Assembly (NCBI GenBank): GCA_029580855.1 | Contig: JAKPQH010000018.1 | Location: 1-37,449 of the forward strand | Source: a bacterium | GTDB taxonomy: Bacteria > Methylomirabilota > Methylomirabilia > Methylomirabilales > 2-02-FULL-66-22 | Length of the DNA: 37,449 nucleotides | Direction of reading: 5' to 3' | In this document: piece after piece, positions 29,549 to 37,449 of the stretch | Position numbering within the stretch: position 1 is the stretch's first letter | How the letters are laid out: each line of letters starts with the position of its first letter | Translations under genes and position numbers: made by a program | The notes under the pieces: generated by a model | Seen by the model: only the letters and a program-made list of their open reading frames with translations | What the model was told of the DNA's origin: nothing | The model's database searches: none

Positions 29549-31129
29549 ATGCCACTCCGAGTCTACAACACGCTGACGCGAAAGATCGAGGAGTTCGAGC
29601 CGCTCGTGCCGGGGCAGGTCCGGATGTACGTCTGCGGCGTCACGGTCTACGACCTCTGCCACATCGGCCACGCGCGGTCGGCCCTGGCCTTCGAGGTCGT
29701 TCGACGCTATCTGGAGTACCTGGGGTACCGCGTCCGGATGGTCCGGAACTTCACCGATGTGGACGACAAGATCATCCACCGGGCGCGGGAGCGGAACGTG
29801 GCCTGGGATGCGCTGGCTCGCGAGTTCATCGCGGCCTTCCACGCCGACATGGACGCGCTGGGGGTGCGGCGCGCGGACGTGGAGCCGAAAGCCACGGATC
29901 ACATTCCCGAAATGCTGGCGATCATCGGCCGCCTCGTGGAACGGGGGCTGGCCTATCCGGTGGACGGCGACGTGTACTTCGCCGTGCGCGGTTTCAAGGG
30001 GTACGGGAAGCTCTCGCACCGCAGCCCGGACGACCTGCGCTCCGGCGCCCGCATCGAGGTGGACGAGCGGAAACGCGATCCGCTGGATTTCGCCCTGTGG
30101 AAGGCCTCGCGGCCCGGCGAGCCGGCCTGGGACAGCCCCTGGGGACCGGGGCGACCGGGATGGCACATCGAGTGCTCCGCCATGGCCGAGAAATACCTCG
30201 GCGAATCGTTCGACATCCACGCCGGCGGAGAAGACCTGATCTTTCCGCACCACGAGAACGAGATCGCGCAGTCGGAGGGCGCCACCGGCAAACCGCTGGC
30301 CCGCTACTGGCTTCACAACGGCTTCGTGACCGTGGGCGGGGAAAAGATGGCCAAGTCGCTGGGGAACTTCGTCACCATCCGGGATGCGCTGCGGCGTTTC
30401 CCCGCCGACGCCCTCAAGCTCCTTCTCGTCTCCACCAACTACCGCGGGCCGCTGGACTACACCGAGACCGCCGTGGTGGAGAAACAGAAGGCGCTGCAGG
30501 GCGTCCAGGAATTCCTGCGCGCGGTCGGCCGGCTGCGGGCCGAGACGGGCCGGGCGGCGTGGCCGCCGCCGGCTCCGCCGGCTTCCCACCCCGCCGAGGA
30601 GGCCTTCCGGTCGGCCATGGACGACGACTTCAACACGGCCCGGGCCACGGGCGTGCTGTTCGACCTGGTGCGAGAGGGGAATCGCCTGCTCCGCGACGCC
30701 CGGCAAGAGGGTGGGCCGTCCGGGGCCGCCATCGCCGCCGTCGAAGAGACCGCCGCACTCCTCAGGCGGCTGGCCGCGGTGCTGGCCATCGATGTGTCCG
30801 GCGCGGCGGCGGACGTCGCGGCGTCCGGCGCCGTCACCGTCATCCGGTCCGCCGACGAGGCGCTGGACCACCTCGCGGGCCTCCTCGCCGCCGAACCCCC
30901 GCATCCCGCCGGTCTCGGCGCCGAGCTTGCCCGCGTCGTTCAGGAATTGCTGACGCTGCGGGAAGCCGCGCGCAAGCAGAGGGCGTGGACCGAGGCGGAC
31001 CGGATCCGGCAGGCGCTCGGAGCCCAGGGCATCCGGGTGGACGACACGCGGACGGCGTGCCACGCGGTCTCCGAGTTCCCCGCGGACCGGGGTCTTCCCC
31101 CGGTCAGCGTGAGCCTGGTCAAGGGATGA
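29549..31129 (+). CDS. cysS: Cysteinyl-tRNA synthetase
   Basis: CysRS charges tRNA-Cys. The 526-residue class I synthetase has HIGH at 38-41, KMAKS at 266-270 (KMSKS-type), and the zinc site: Cys29 in YVCGVT, Cys in WHIECSAMA, and His/Glu in FPHHENEIAQSEG. The C-terminal anticodon region is helical, with a 30-residue Ala/Pro-rich stretch (PPPAPPASHPAEE), and is longer than the 461 residues of E. coli. Its last segment, about 480-526, contains the LREAARKQRAWTEADRIR helix and the GI-V-DT motif usual for CysRS ends. ATG 29549 follows GAGAGGT. The TGA overlaps the start of rlmB. Confidence 0.97.
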   Translation: MPLRVYNTLTRKIEEFEPLVPGQVRMYVCGVTVYDLCHIGHARSALAFEVVRRYLEYLGYRVRMVRNFTDVDDKIIHRARERNVAWDALAREFIAAFHADMDALGVRRADVEPKATDHIPEMLAIIGRLVERGLAYPVDGDVYFAVRGFKGYGKLSHRSPDDLRSGARIEVDERKRDPLDFALWKASRPGEPAWDSPWGPGRPGWHIECSAMAEKYLGESFDIHAGGEDLIFPHHENEIAQSEGATGKPLARYWLHNGFVTVGGEKMAKSLGNFVTIRDALRRFPADALKLLLVSTNYRGPLDYTETAVVEKQKALQGVQEFLRAVGRLRAETGRAAWPPPAPPASHPAEEAFRSAMDDDFNTARATGVLFDLVREGNRLLRDARQEGGPSGAAIAAVEETAALLRRLAAVLAIDVSGAAADVAASGAVTVIRSADEALDHLAGLLAAEPPHPAGLGAELARVVQELLTLREAARKQRAWTEADRIRQALGAQGIRVDDTRTACHAVSEFPADRGLPPVSVSLVKG

Positions 31130-31905
31130 AGACCCGCCGGGATCGCGGCGCCTTGGCCGAGGCGGAGATCGTCGCGGGTCCACGCGCGGCCCTGGAGGTC
31201 CTGCGGGCGGGCAGGCGTGCCGTTCGGCGGTTGATCCTGGCGCGGCAGGAGGCGGGGGCGGCCGTCGAGCGCATCCTGGCACTGGCGCGCGCGCGCGAGG
31301 TCCCGGTCGAGACGCGGGCGCGCGAAGATCTGGACCGTGTCGCCCAGGGCACCGTGCATCAGGGCGTCCTCGCGGAAGTCGGACCCTTTCCGTACGCCGA
31401 CGCGGCGGCGCTGGTGGCGCGCGCGGCGGAGGGATCGTGCCCGGGCTTCCTTCTGGCCCTCGACGGCATCCAGGACCCGCAGAATCTCGGCGCCATCATC
31501 CGGAGCGCCGAGGCGGCCGGCGTGCAGGGGTGCCTGCTCCCGCGCGATCGGGCCGCGGGTGTCACCGCCGCAGCCGTGCGGGCCTCCGCGGGCGCGACCG
31601 AGCATCTCGCCATCGCGCGCGTCACCAACCTCGCCGCCTTCCTCGAGTTGGTGAAGTCGCGGGCGTTCTGGGTGGTGGGAACGGATGCCGGGGAGGGGCG
31701 CGACCTCTTCGCGACCGACCTCACCGATCCCTTGGTCCTGGTGGTGGGGGGCGAGGAGCGGGGTCTGCGTCATCTCACCAAGACCCGATGCGACACGATC
31801 GTGCGCATCCCTTCCTGCGGCAAGGTGGCTTCGCTCAACGCGTCGGCCGCCGCCGCCGTGTGTCTCTTCGAGATCGCCAGACAGCGGCGTCAGACGGCTC
31901 GCTGA
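31126..31905 (+). CDS. rlmB: 23S rRNA (guanosine-2'-O-)-methyltransferase RlmB (SpoU family)
   Basis: A 259-residue SPOUT methyltransferase. The N-terminal substrate-binding domain (IVAGPRAALEVLRAGRRAV, then VAQGTVHQGVLAEV) is typical of the RlmB/TrmH group. The knotted C-terminal domain has motif 1 QDPQNLGAIIRSAEAAG, motif 2 LVVGGEERGL and motif 3 IRIPSCGKVASLNASAAAAV. RlmB methylates G2251 of 23S rRNA in E. coli; a related TrmH-type target is possible. The ATG overlaps the cysS TGA (ATGA), so it is coupled to cysS, as in many genomes. No T-rich terminator is seen in the following 247-base spacer. Confidence 0.9.
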   Translation: MKTRRDRGALAEAEIVAGPRAALEVLRAGRRAVRRLILARQEAGAAVERILALARAREVPVETRAREDLDRVAQGTVHQGVLAEVGPFPYADAAALVARAAEGSCPGFLLALDGIQDPQNLGAIIRSAEAAGVQGCLLPRDRAAGVTAAAVRASAGATEHLAIARVTNLAAFLELVKSRAFWVVGTDAGEGRDLFATDLTDPLVLVVGGEERGLRHLTKTRCDTIVRIPSCGKVASLNASAAAAVCLFEIARQRRQTAR

Positions 31906-32152
31906 ACCGCTCGGGCGCCCGCATTCCGATCGGAAGTCGCCCCCGTGGTCACCACGCGCCCCGCCGGATGCGCGGCGGCGCCGCACCCGACATCGGTGCG
32001 GGCGCGAGCGGAAGAGCCGGCCGGGGCCGAGCGGGCAGAAGACCCGAGGGCAGTCGTGGGGCGGCTCGAGCGGGGGGAGCGACACCACGGGCGGTTGAGT
32101 TGGCCGTGCCGCGGTCTTGCCCGGGGGGCCGGCCTCCTGGCACGCCCGCCGC

Positions 32153-32938
32153 CTACCCCGCCTTGGTTGAAACGGGTTTGGCCAGCGAGCGGGCCACGAA
32201 GGCGGCGATGGCCGGCCGCGCCTCGGGGGGCAGTTTCAGGAACTGGACGGCCATGCCGGCGGGGTAGGGGTGCTCCAGCTCCGGTCGCCGGACCCACAGG
32301 ACCTGGGCGGTGCCTTCCAGCGGCTCGGACTCGGGGAGCGCGAAGTGGACGATGATGTGAGCCCCCAGCTCCGGGGGGCTCGGGGTGACGATGAACATCC
32401 CGTCCTGACTGAGATTCAGCGTCCTGCCCGTGGCCGTGGTCTCGCCGTGGATGTAGTCGACGCCAAGCTCCACGGAGGCGCGCGGGGCCACGCGGCGGCT
32501 CAACGGCGTGGTGAGGACCATCCGGATCATGTTGAGGAGGCGCGCAGGATCGATGCCCACGGGGACGGAGGCCACGGCGCTGGTTTCTGCGATGTTCTGG
32601 TGCCACGGCGCTTGGGAATTGCCGGTGAGCACGATGACGGGGATCGCCTCGGTCAGGGGATCCACCCGGAGACGCCGGCACATCTCGAAACCGTCCAGGT
32701 CCGGAAGTTCCGCATCGAGCAGGATGACGTCCGGCGGGACGGTCAGGGCCACCCGCAAACCCTCCCCGCCGCTGGCCGCCGTCAACACCTTGGACTCCCC
32801 GGACCGGAGAAGCCCCTGGTGCAGCGCGGCGAACACGGGTTTGTCGCCTACCAGGAGGATCCGGCGCGTGAGCGCTCGCCCCTCCGGCGTCGACTTCGCT
32901 TTGCCTTCCCGGTCGCTGACGTTTCGGTCGAGTCCCAT
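32153..32938 (-). CDS. Degenerate receiver domain fused to PilZ
   Basis: A 261-residue signalling protein with two domains. The N-terminal receiver-like domain (about 25-140) keeps the phospho-acceptor Asp75 in VILLDAELPDLDG and Thr105 in VIVLTGN, but the acidic pocket reads GD instead of DD (31-32) and the usual Lys is absent (SVPVGID). Phosphorylation is therefore doubtful. The C-terminal PilZ domain has RRVAPRASV (RxxxR-type) and NLSQDGMFI (NxSxxG), the two c-di-GMP-binding motifs, both intact. It should sense c-di-GMP and act on an unknown partner. ATG 32938 is preceded by AGGGGGAA on the minus strand. It diverges from the zinc-ribbon receiver across 401 bases. Confidence 0.85.
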   Translation of the reverse strand: MGLDRNVSDREGKAKSTPEGRALTRRILLVGDKPVFAALHQGLLRSGESKVLTAASGGEGLRVALTVPPDVILLDAELPDLDGFEMCRRLRVDPLTEAIPVIVLTGNSQAPWHQNIAETSAVASVPVGIDPARLLNMIRMVLTTPLSRRVAPRASVELGVDYIHGETTATGRTLNLSQDGMFIVTPSPPELGAHIIVHFALPESEPLEGTAQVLWVRRPELEHPYPAGMAVQFLKLPPEARPAIAAFVARSLAKPVSTKAG

Positions 32939-33339
32939 CGCGTTTCCCCCTGCGGCGCTCGGCGGTCGTCGGGCGGCGTCACGGCATCCGGTCAAGCCAT
33001 AGAGAACCGCGTCACGCTTGTCAACGGCAACGCGCGGCGGACGACATGGACAGGAGGGGGCGGCGCCTTTCGCCCCGCGCCCGGCTGCAGACCGTCCGCA
33101 CCGGCCCGCCGGGCGGGTCTTGACAATGCGAAAACGGTCAGGTCTCCTGGGGCGATGCGGCGCCGCCCCGTGGGCGCGCAGAAGGGTTTTTGTGGTAGCA
33201 TGGATGACGTCGGTCGAGGTCCTGGAGCCCCCGGGCGGGCTTCACGCGGCGTGCCGGACCGCGGGGACCGTACGGCGCGCGGAGGCGGATGGGCAGCACG
33301 CCGGGGAACGCCGCGGCGCAAGAGGGAGGAACCGCTCGC
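32939..33339. other. Divergent spacer between two receiver genes
   Basis: This 401-base spacer has no convincing gene. It contains one extended -10-like site TGGTAGCAT (33193-33201) on the plus strand that could serve the zinc-ribbon receiver gene, and an isolated TTGACA at 33120 without a matching -10. I see no strong operator palindrome. Confidence 0.5.
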
Positions 33340-33843
33340 ATGACCGAGATGCCGTCCTGTCCGTACTGCGGTGCCACGCACCCCGTGGTTCTCGCCGGTG
33401 ATGTGTGCCCCATGTGCGGCACACCCCTCATGCCGGAGCGCCCGTTGCGGATCCGGCCGACCACCATCCTGTGGATCGACGACGACCGGCTTCTCCTGAG
33501 TGTCTGCACGGACCCGTTCGAGCGATACGGGTATCGCATCCTCCCCGCCAGCGACGGGCCCATGGGGATCGACCTGGCGACGCGGGAACGTCCGGATCTG
33601 ATCCTGCTGGACGTCGTCATGTTCGGGATGGATGGGCTGGAGGTCTGCAAGCGGCTGCGCGCCGACCCGGCGCTGGCGGAAACGCCCATCGTGCTTTTGA
33701 CGGTGCTGGACGACGCGGGCGTGCGAGACCGCGGCCGCGAGTTGGGAGCGACCGCCGTCTGGCTCAAGCCGTTCGGACCCGAGCAACTGCTCGAGCGGGT
33801 CTCCCGGCTGCTCGGACCGAAACCCCGCGCTGCGTCCCTTTGA
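33340..33843 (+). CDS. Response regulator with an N-terminal zinc ribbon
   Basis: A 167-residue protein joining a four-cysteine zinc ribbon (Cys7, Cys10, Cys23, Cys26 in CPYCG and CPMCG) to a single receiver domain. The receiver is complete: acidic pair Asp47-Asp48, phospho-acceptor Asp91 in LILLDVVMFGMDG, Thr121 and Lys143 in WLKPF. There is no output domain, so it must act by protein contact like CheY, perhaps with the ribbon as the contact surface. No histidine kinase is encoded nearby. The ATG follows AGAGGGAGGA. It precedes two small plus-strand genes, and the PilZ protein lies divergently. Confidence 0.85.
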   Translation: MTEMPSCPYCGATHPVVLAGDVCPMCGTPLMPERPLRIRPTTILWIDDDRLLLSVCTDPFERYGYRILPASDGPMGIDLATRERPDLILLDVVMFGMDGLEVCKRLRADPALAETPIVLLTVLDDAGVRDRGRELGATAVWLKPFGPEQLLERVSRLLGPKPRAASL

Positions 33844-33857
33844 AGCGGGGATGTGCG

Positions 33858-34265
33858 ATGAGTCTTCTGGAGTGCATCGGTGCCATCCTCAGGGCCATTC
33901 CGGCCATCGGGGCCGCGGCGGTGCGGCTCGACGAGAAGCACGGAATCGATCCGACGTCGGGCCTCCGCCTGTTTGACCCGAAGTCCACGATCCGGATGCT
34001 GGACGTCAACCAGGAAGCGGAGGCGCTGCGGGCGTACTTGTGGACCGTCGACTACGAGACGCTGCTCAAGCTCGAGGCACTGATGCACTTCGGGCGCGAT
34101 CGGGACGCCTCCTTCGCCGAGAAGCTCGAATATTTCCGGCGGCGCAAGGAGGCGCGGTCGGACATCGTCCGGGCCGTGCTCGAGAAGGTGCCGGCCTGCG
34201 GCCGGTACCTCAGCGATGCGGTGGAGCGGTTGCAGGAAGAGGGGGTTGACGTCAATTCGTTGTGA
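33858..34265 (+). CDS. Hypothetical protein resembling DUF3775
   Basis: A 135-residue protein. After a short leader (SLLECIGAILRAIPAIGAAA), residues about 50-130 read as two or three helices: ALRAYLWTVDYETLLKLEAL, MHFGRDRD, then VRAVLEKVPACGRYLSDAVE. The order L---D---L--LEALM--GR-D followed by V-A-GRYL--A-E-L resembles the DUF3775 family as I recall it, but I cannot confirm this. That family has no known function. Start ATG 33858 lies 14 bases after the receiver stop codon, with GCGGGG upstream, so the two are likely co-transcribed. Confidence 0.5.
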   Translation: MSLLECIGAILRAIPAIGAAAVRLDEKHGIDPTSGLRLFDPKSTIRMLDVNQEAEALRAYLWTVDYETLLKLEALMHFGRDRDASFAEKLEYFRRRKEARSDIVRAVLEKVPACGRYLSDAVERLQEEGVDVNSL

Positions 34266-34429
34266 GGCGGGTCAGGCTGGAAGGGGGCCCGCGGCCGTGT
34301 CGGCGGGGGTCCGGGGGCTGGCGTTCGGTGGGGCCGGTGCGGGCCCGCGCCGCCCGTCCGACGGCGTCCGCGGTACGTACCTCGTACCCTTGGCCGGGTT
34401 TTCCGGCTGCAGCGGGGAGGTGGGACACA

Positions 34430-34726
34430 GTGACCGTTCTGCGCAGGCATCCCAAAGTGAACTGGCCGCCGCAGTGGAACGGCTCGTGCGGACCGGACGC
34501 GGAGTTCCCGGTGGGTGAGCAGGGCGTCTTGAAGAAGGTGCAGTACCTGACCGTCGACCCTACGGCGGCGGCCCGCGTGCAGCTGTGGATCGAGCACGAC
34601 GGAAGCGAGTTTTGGGCTTTCGTCCCGAGCGAGGACCCCGTGCTCTTGTCGCGGCTGTACGCGAAGCTGAAACACTGCATCGGTCAACGCATGGGCGAGA
34701 TCGGCAGCCTGGACCTCGATTTTTAG
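34430..34726 (+). CDS. Small hypothetical protein
   Basis: A 98-residue protein that I do not recognise by family name. It begins LRRHPKVNWPPQWNGSCGPD, then FPVGEQGVLKKVQYL, and later IEHDGSEFWAFVPSEDPVLL followed by a helix (YAKLKHCIGQRMGEIGSL). The pattern suggests a small beta barrel then a helix: hydrophobic strands with turns at NG, GE and DG. The GTG start is placed by GGGAGGTG 7 bases upstream; the frame extends further up to 34262 but with low-complexity arginine-rich residues. It follows the DUF3775-like gene by 164 bases. Confidence 0.6.
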   Translation: MTVLRRHPKVNWPPQWNGSCGPDAEFPVGEQGVLKKVQYLTVDPTAAARVQLWIEHDGSEFWAFVPSEDPVLLSRLYAKLKHCIGQRMGEIGSLDLDF

Positions 34727-34894
34727 CCGTCGAGTCCGGGCCCCGCCCACGCTCGGCGGGCCGTTCCCAGCCAGGTCGACACACCTCGCGGAACTTCCCC
34801 GGTGTCGTGGATCCAGACCGGACGCCGATAGGCCGCATGGGGGCGGCTCGCCGCGCGCCCGGGGCGAACCGATGTCCCGCCGTGGGCGGCGGCG

Positions 34895-35209
34895 GTGCGC
34901 AAGCCCGTCGGTGGCCCTGGGGTGGCCGCACATCGTGGCGTTCACGCGGTTCGGCTTCGCGTCGCGGGCGGCGTGGCCGGGCAGCTCATCCCGACCATAT
35001 TTCGATGGGAGCCACGGATCCGTTACGCCTCGCCCGCCATCGGTCTGCGGGTCGAGGCGCCAGGCGGCGTCATCCGCGTGTTCCTCGACCGGCGGGATCT
35101 GCGGCAAGCGCTCCTGGAGACACAACCGGGGCCACCCCCGCCCGCGGCCGCCCGGCGGCCGTACGGCGCCCCCGCGACCGGGACCCGTTCGGCCTCACGG
35201 ATCTCCTGA
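34895..35209 (+). CDS. Doubtful small protein in the spacer before the tRNA cluster
   Basis: The frame of 104 residues has a protein-like centre (LIPTIFRWEPRIRYASPAIG, then LRVEAPGGVIRVFLDRRDLR) but biased arginine/proline-rich ends. Third positions fit coding DNA in the centre. No strong ribosome site or promoter is seen. It may be a real small gene starting at an internal GTG, the remnant of one, or chance. The remainder of 34727-35378 is GC-rich and empty of recognisable features. Confidence 0.25.
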   Translation: MRKPVGGPGVAAHRGVHAVRLRVAGGVAGQLIPTIFRWEPRIRYASPAIGLRVEAPGGVIRVFLDRRDLRQALLETQPGPPPPAAARRPYGAPATGTRSASRIS

Positions 35210-35378
35210 GACGGGGGGCCGCTCCCCCTCACGGCGGTCCGGCGCCGGACGGTCGGCACTCCCCGCGGGCGGCCGCCGACCTCCCAGCGGCTGCACACCC
35301 AAGCGGCCCATGCCCCCGCTCCGACTGCCCCGCGGCGACGCGAAACGGTGTCCCTGCAACCGCGGCGTTCTGTTCCTG

Positions 35379-35408
35379 TTGACAGCCGATCGGGGCGGGG
35401 AGTAAGAT
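35379..35408 (+). promoter_or_regulatory. Upstream promoter of the tRNA-tuf cluster
   Basis: TTGACA (35379-35384), an 18-base spacer and TAAGAT (35403-35408, 4 of 6). It lies 104 bases before the first tRNA gene. Confidence 0.5.
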
Positions 35409-35470
35409 GCGGTCCCTTCTGGGAAGACACGGGGCGCGGCGGCCTGCCTCCCGGGTAGCACAAAAAAAGT

Positions 35471-35499
35471 TTGCCAAGAGTAGGCACTTTAAATATAAT
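35471..35499 (+). promoter_or_regulatory. Main promoter of the tRNA-tuf cluster
   Basis: TTGCCA (35471-35476, 5 of 6), a 17-base spacer and a perfect TATAAT (35494-35499). The start site would be about 35506, six bases before the tRNA-Thr gene. The surrounding sequence is unusually AT-rich for this genome, as expected for a strong stable-RNA promoter. Confidence 0.85.
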
Positions 35500-35511
35500 G
35501 CCGTTTTGTCC

Positions 35512-35587
35512 GCTGGCGTAGCTCAGCAGGTAGAGCAGCTGATTTGTAATCAGCGGGTCGGGGGTTCGATTCCCTCCGCCAGCTCCA
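35512..35587 (+). tRNA. tRNA-Thr (anticodon TGT)
   Basis: The 76-base cloverleaf has acceptor stem GCTGGCG / CGCCAGC, D-arm GCTC-AGC-AGGTAGAGC, anticodon TGT in loop TTTGTAA, T-arm GGGGGTTCGATTCCC and an encoded CCA. It reads ACA and other ACN codons by wobble. Confidence 0.97.
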
Positions 35588-35643
35588 CCCCGCCGAGCGC
35601 CTTCCGCGCGCCGCTGGCGTCGGGCGGCACGCCCCGGACACCT

Positions 35644-35729
35644 GGGGAGATACCCAAGCGGCCAAAGGGGGCAGACTGTAAATCTGTTGGCTCATGCCTT
35701 CGGAGGTTCGAATCCTCCTCTCCCCACCA
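35644..35729 (+). tRNA. tRNA-Tyr (anticodon GTA)
   Basis: The 86-base gene has acceptor stem GGGGAGA / TCTCCCC, anticodon GTA in loop CTGTAAA, a long class II variable arm (35683-35701 region), the T-loop GGTTCGAATCC and an encoded CCA. It follows the first tRNA by 56 bases. Confidence 0.97.
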
Positions 35730-35846
35730 ACGAATTCGGCACGCCGTGCTCGGGTGCGCCGCGCGCGTCGTCTTCGGAGCATAGGGGTCCGGGTGAAGCC
35801 TGGCACGCGTCGTCTCGGGTGCCGATGCAGAGACGAAAGAGATCAG

Positions 35847-35923
35847 GCGGGAATAGCTCAGCTGGCTAGAGCGCGAGCCTTCCAAGCTCGGGGTCGCGGG
35901 TTCGAATCCCGTTTCCCGCTCCA
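35847..35923 (+). tRNA. tRNA-Gly (anticodon TCC)
   Basis: The 77-base gene has acceptor stem GCGGGAA / TTCCCGC, anticodon stem CGAGC / GCTCG with loop CTTCCAA (anticodon TCC), T-loop GGTTCGAATCC and an encoded CCA. Confidence 0.97.
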
Positions 35924-36008
35924 AGGGTTCCCCCGCAGCCGCCGCAAGGTTTCCGGGCGAGCGGACTCCGTCGTCTACGGCCCCGCCGCGGGTAGAGCGC
36001 GGGCATGG

Positions 36009-37214
36009 GTGTGGCGGGTCCTGATCGCGGCGCTCGTCGCCGGTGGGAGCGCCGGCCCGGCCCGTGCGCTGAGCCCGGAGGCATACCGGCTGAACGAAGC
36101 CGCCGTCGCCGAGGTACGGCGGGGGAATCACGAGGCGGCGCTGGAGTTGCTCGTCCGGGCGTCGGCGCTGGATCCCGACGAGGCCGCCATCCGGAGCAAC
36201 CTGGCGCGCGTCCGCACCGCGCTGGGACATCGCCTGGCGCACGTCGGGCGCTGGCAGGAGGCGGAGGTCCACTACCGCGCCGCGCTGGACGTCGACGCGC
36301 GCGAGGCGGCGGCGTGGCTGGGTCTGGGCGAGCTGCAGCTTCGGCAGCGCGACCCGCGGGATGCGGTCGAGGCGTTTCGCCGCGCCGTCGAATTGAACCC
36401 CGAGGACGGGGAGGCTCGACTGGGCCTCGGCCAGGCGTACTATAATCTGGGCCATCTGTCCGCGGCGCTCTCGGAGTGGGAGCGGGCCGCCGCACTGCGC
36501 CCCGACGACGCGGCGCTGCGCGAACGCATGGCGCGCGTGCGACGCGAGACGGAGATCCAGAGCGCATACCGAGCGAAGGAGAGTCAACACTTCGCGGTCG
36601 TGTACGAGGGGGGCCGGCCAACGGATGCGGGGCCGGAGTTGGTCCGACTCCTGGAGCAGGCCTATCTGGACGTCGGGTACGTCCTGGGGGCGTATCCCAG
36701 CGCGGCGGTTCCGGTCGTCTTCTATTCCGATGTCGATTTCGCGCCCGCGACCGGGTTCTCGACCGACATCGGCGGTTTCTACAACCGGCTGGACGGCAAG
36801 ATCCGGATCGCGGTGCGGGGGCTGCAGCCGAGCGATGCGCGGCTGGCCTCCCTGGTGCGGCACGAGTATACCCATGCGCTGATCTACTCGGTGTGCCGGG
36901 GGAACAACCCGCCGCGTTGGGTGCACGAGGGGCTGGCCATCCACATGGAGCAGCGTCGCGCGCCGCAGTACAGGGAGGAGGCGCGCCGCCGGGCCCGGGC
37001 AAGACAGCTGGAGTCGCTCCACAGCTCGCCCTACGTTATGGGGTCGGTGGCGGTCGAGCACCTCGTGGAGCGGTACGGCATGGCCACGATGCGGCTCCTG
37101 CTCCAGCGGCTGGGAGAGGGGAAGGCGTTTGCGCAGGCATTTCAGGAGACGTTTCAGACGGATCCGATGAGCTTCGAGCAGACCCTCCGGGAGGTCGTGA
37201 CTCGGGGCTATTGA
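36009..37214 (+). CDS. TPR-repeat zinc metallopeptidase (peptidase MA-like)
   Basis: A 401-residue exported protein. GTG 36009 gives a signal peptide (WRVLIAALVAGGSAGPARA); no better start follows the tRNA-Gly gene. Residues about 30-175 are four TPR units (for example YYNLGHLSAALSEWERAAAL). The C-terminal peptidase domain holds the gluzincin site: RHEYTHAL, with His285, Glu286 and His289, and the third ligand Glu307 in WVHEGLAIHME, giving an active HExxH zinc centre. The protease probably acts in the periplasm on a TPR-bound substrate, by inference. Its gene sits between tRNA-Gly and tRNA-Thr in the cluster that usually runs straight into tuf. It will be co-transcribed with the tRNAs and tuf, unless an internal processing site separates them. 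Confidence 0.85.
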   Translation: MWRVLIAALVAGGSAGPARALSPEAYRLNEAAVAEVRRGNHEAALELLVRASALDPDEAAIRSNLARVRTALGHRLAHVGRWQEAEVHYRAALDVDAREAAAWLGLGELQLRQRDPRDAVEAFRRAVELNPEDGEARLGLGQAYYNLGHLSAALSEWERAAALRPDDAALRERMARVRRETEIQSAYRAKESQHFAVVYEGGRPTDAGPELVRLLEQAYLDVGYVLGAYPSAAVPVVFYSDVDFAPATGFSTDIGGFYNRLDGKIRIAVRGLQPSDARLASLVRHEYTHALIYSVCRGNNPPRWVHEGLAIHMEQRRAPQYREEARRRARARQLESLHSSPYVMGSVAVEHLVERYGMATMRLLLQRLGEGKAFAQAFQETFQTDPMSFEQTLREVVTRGY

Positions 37215-37219
37215 GGCGG

Positions 37220-37295
<76 letters not shown>

Positions 37296-37331
37296 GTTCA
37301 CTCTGAACCGCCCCCGCAGGGAGACACGCGC

Positions 37332-37449
37332 ATGGCCAAAGCCAAGTTCGAGCGGACCAAAGAGCACATGAACATCGGGACCATCGGCCACATCGACCAC
37401 GGGAAGACCACGCTCACCGCGGCGATCACCAAGGTCCTGGGCTACCGGA
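37332..37449 (+). CDS. tuf: Elongation factor Tu (5' end only)
   Basis: EF-Tu delivers aminoacyl-tRNA to the ribosome. Only the first 39 codons are in the window. They read [20 protein letters not shown], then [12 protein letters not shown], containing the P-loop GHIDHGKT. The Ile at the second P-loop position replaces the Val of E. coli, as in many other phyla. The ribosome site is GCAGGGAG. The position after the tRNA cluster is the common tuf location; secE and nusG usually follow but are outside the window. Confidence 0.95.
   Translation, partial: MAKAKFERTKEHMNIGTIGHIDHGKTTLTAAITKVLGYR

Noticed and set aside
29497..31125. A long N-terminal extension in frame with rlmB
   Set aside because: The residues before ATG 31126 are a shifted frame of cysS and are not protein-like; rlmB homology starts at 31126.
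31890..32681. Minus-strand frame of 263 residues near the receiver-PilZ gene
   Set aside because: It overlaps the genuine PilZ gene in another frame and has no recognisable domain.
34872..35405. Plus-strand frame of 177 residues before the tRNA cluster
   Set aside because: Its composition is Ser/Arg/Pro-rich out-of-frame sequence; the frame at 34895 is the only one with a protein-like centre.

Overview
This 37.4 kb window is GC-rich bacterial chromosome from a Gram-negative organism. It encodes two small lipoproteins, an MlaEFD lipid-transport set that implies an outer membrane, and a dense run of housekeeping genes with high-GC third positions. Overall flavour (GHIDHGKT in EF-Tu, S6-SSB-S18-DUF2232-L9-DnaB order, radA-carD-PIN/TRAM-ispDF-cysS order, 7-9 nt intergenic repeats) suggests a Rokubacteria/Methylomirabilota-like or Deltaproteobacteria-like lineage. 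That placement is inference from gene content, not a phylogeny.

Layout. Positions 1-1480 are a graveyard: the 3' end of a winged-helix gene, a fragment of a second M20 peptidase gene, and an antitoxin plus truncated PIN toxin. Positions 1490-3740 (minus strand) hold an M20 dipeptidase and a Nif3-like gene. Positions 3861-7755 hold a promoter, a textbook SAM-I (S-box) riboswitch with its transcription terminator, and a peptide-type ABC importer (two permeases and a binding protein) without its ATPases. Positions 7888-9587 hold a monooxygenase-like protein, a flavin reductase domain and a fluoroacetyl-CoA-thioesterase-like protein.

Positions 9781-24861 form a mostly co-directional housekeeping tract. 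It runs engB; then a coupled TPR lipoprotein, LolB-like lipoprotein and ispE; prs, rplY, pth; rpsF, ssb, rpsR, a DUF2232 membrane protein, rplI, dnaB; and a WPLF-repeat exported protein coupled to mlaE, mlaF and mlaD. Positions 25094-31905 hold radA, carD, a PIN/TRAM membrane protein, ispD, ispF, cysS and rlmB. With ispE this gives three of the methylerythritol phosphate (MEP) isoprenoid steps.

Positions 32153-34726 hold a divergent signalling patch: a degenerate receiver fused to PilZ on the minus strand, then a zinc-ribbon receiver and two small proteins of unknown function on the plus strand. Positions 35379-37449 are the tRNA-Thr, Tyr, Gly, Thr - tuf cluster, interrupted by a TPR/zinc-metallopeptidase gene.

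The most interesting signals are: the SAM riboswitch controlling a peptide importer; a recurring class of intergenic elements built of 7-9 nt repeats, several with mirrored arms; the WPLF-repeat protein coupled to the Mla operon; and the metallopeptidase inside the tRNA-tuf cluster. I see no CRISPR array, intact transposase, prophage or rRNA.
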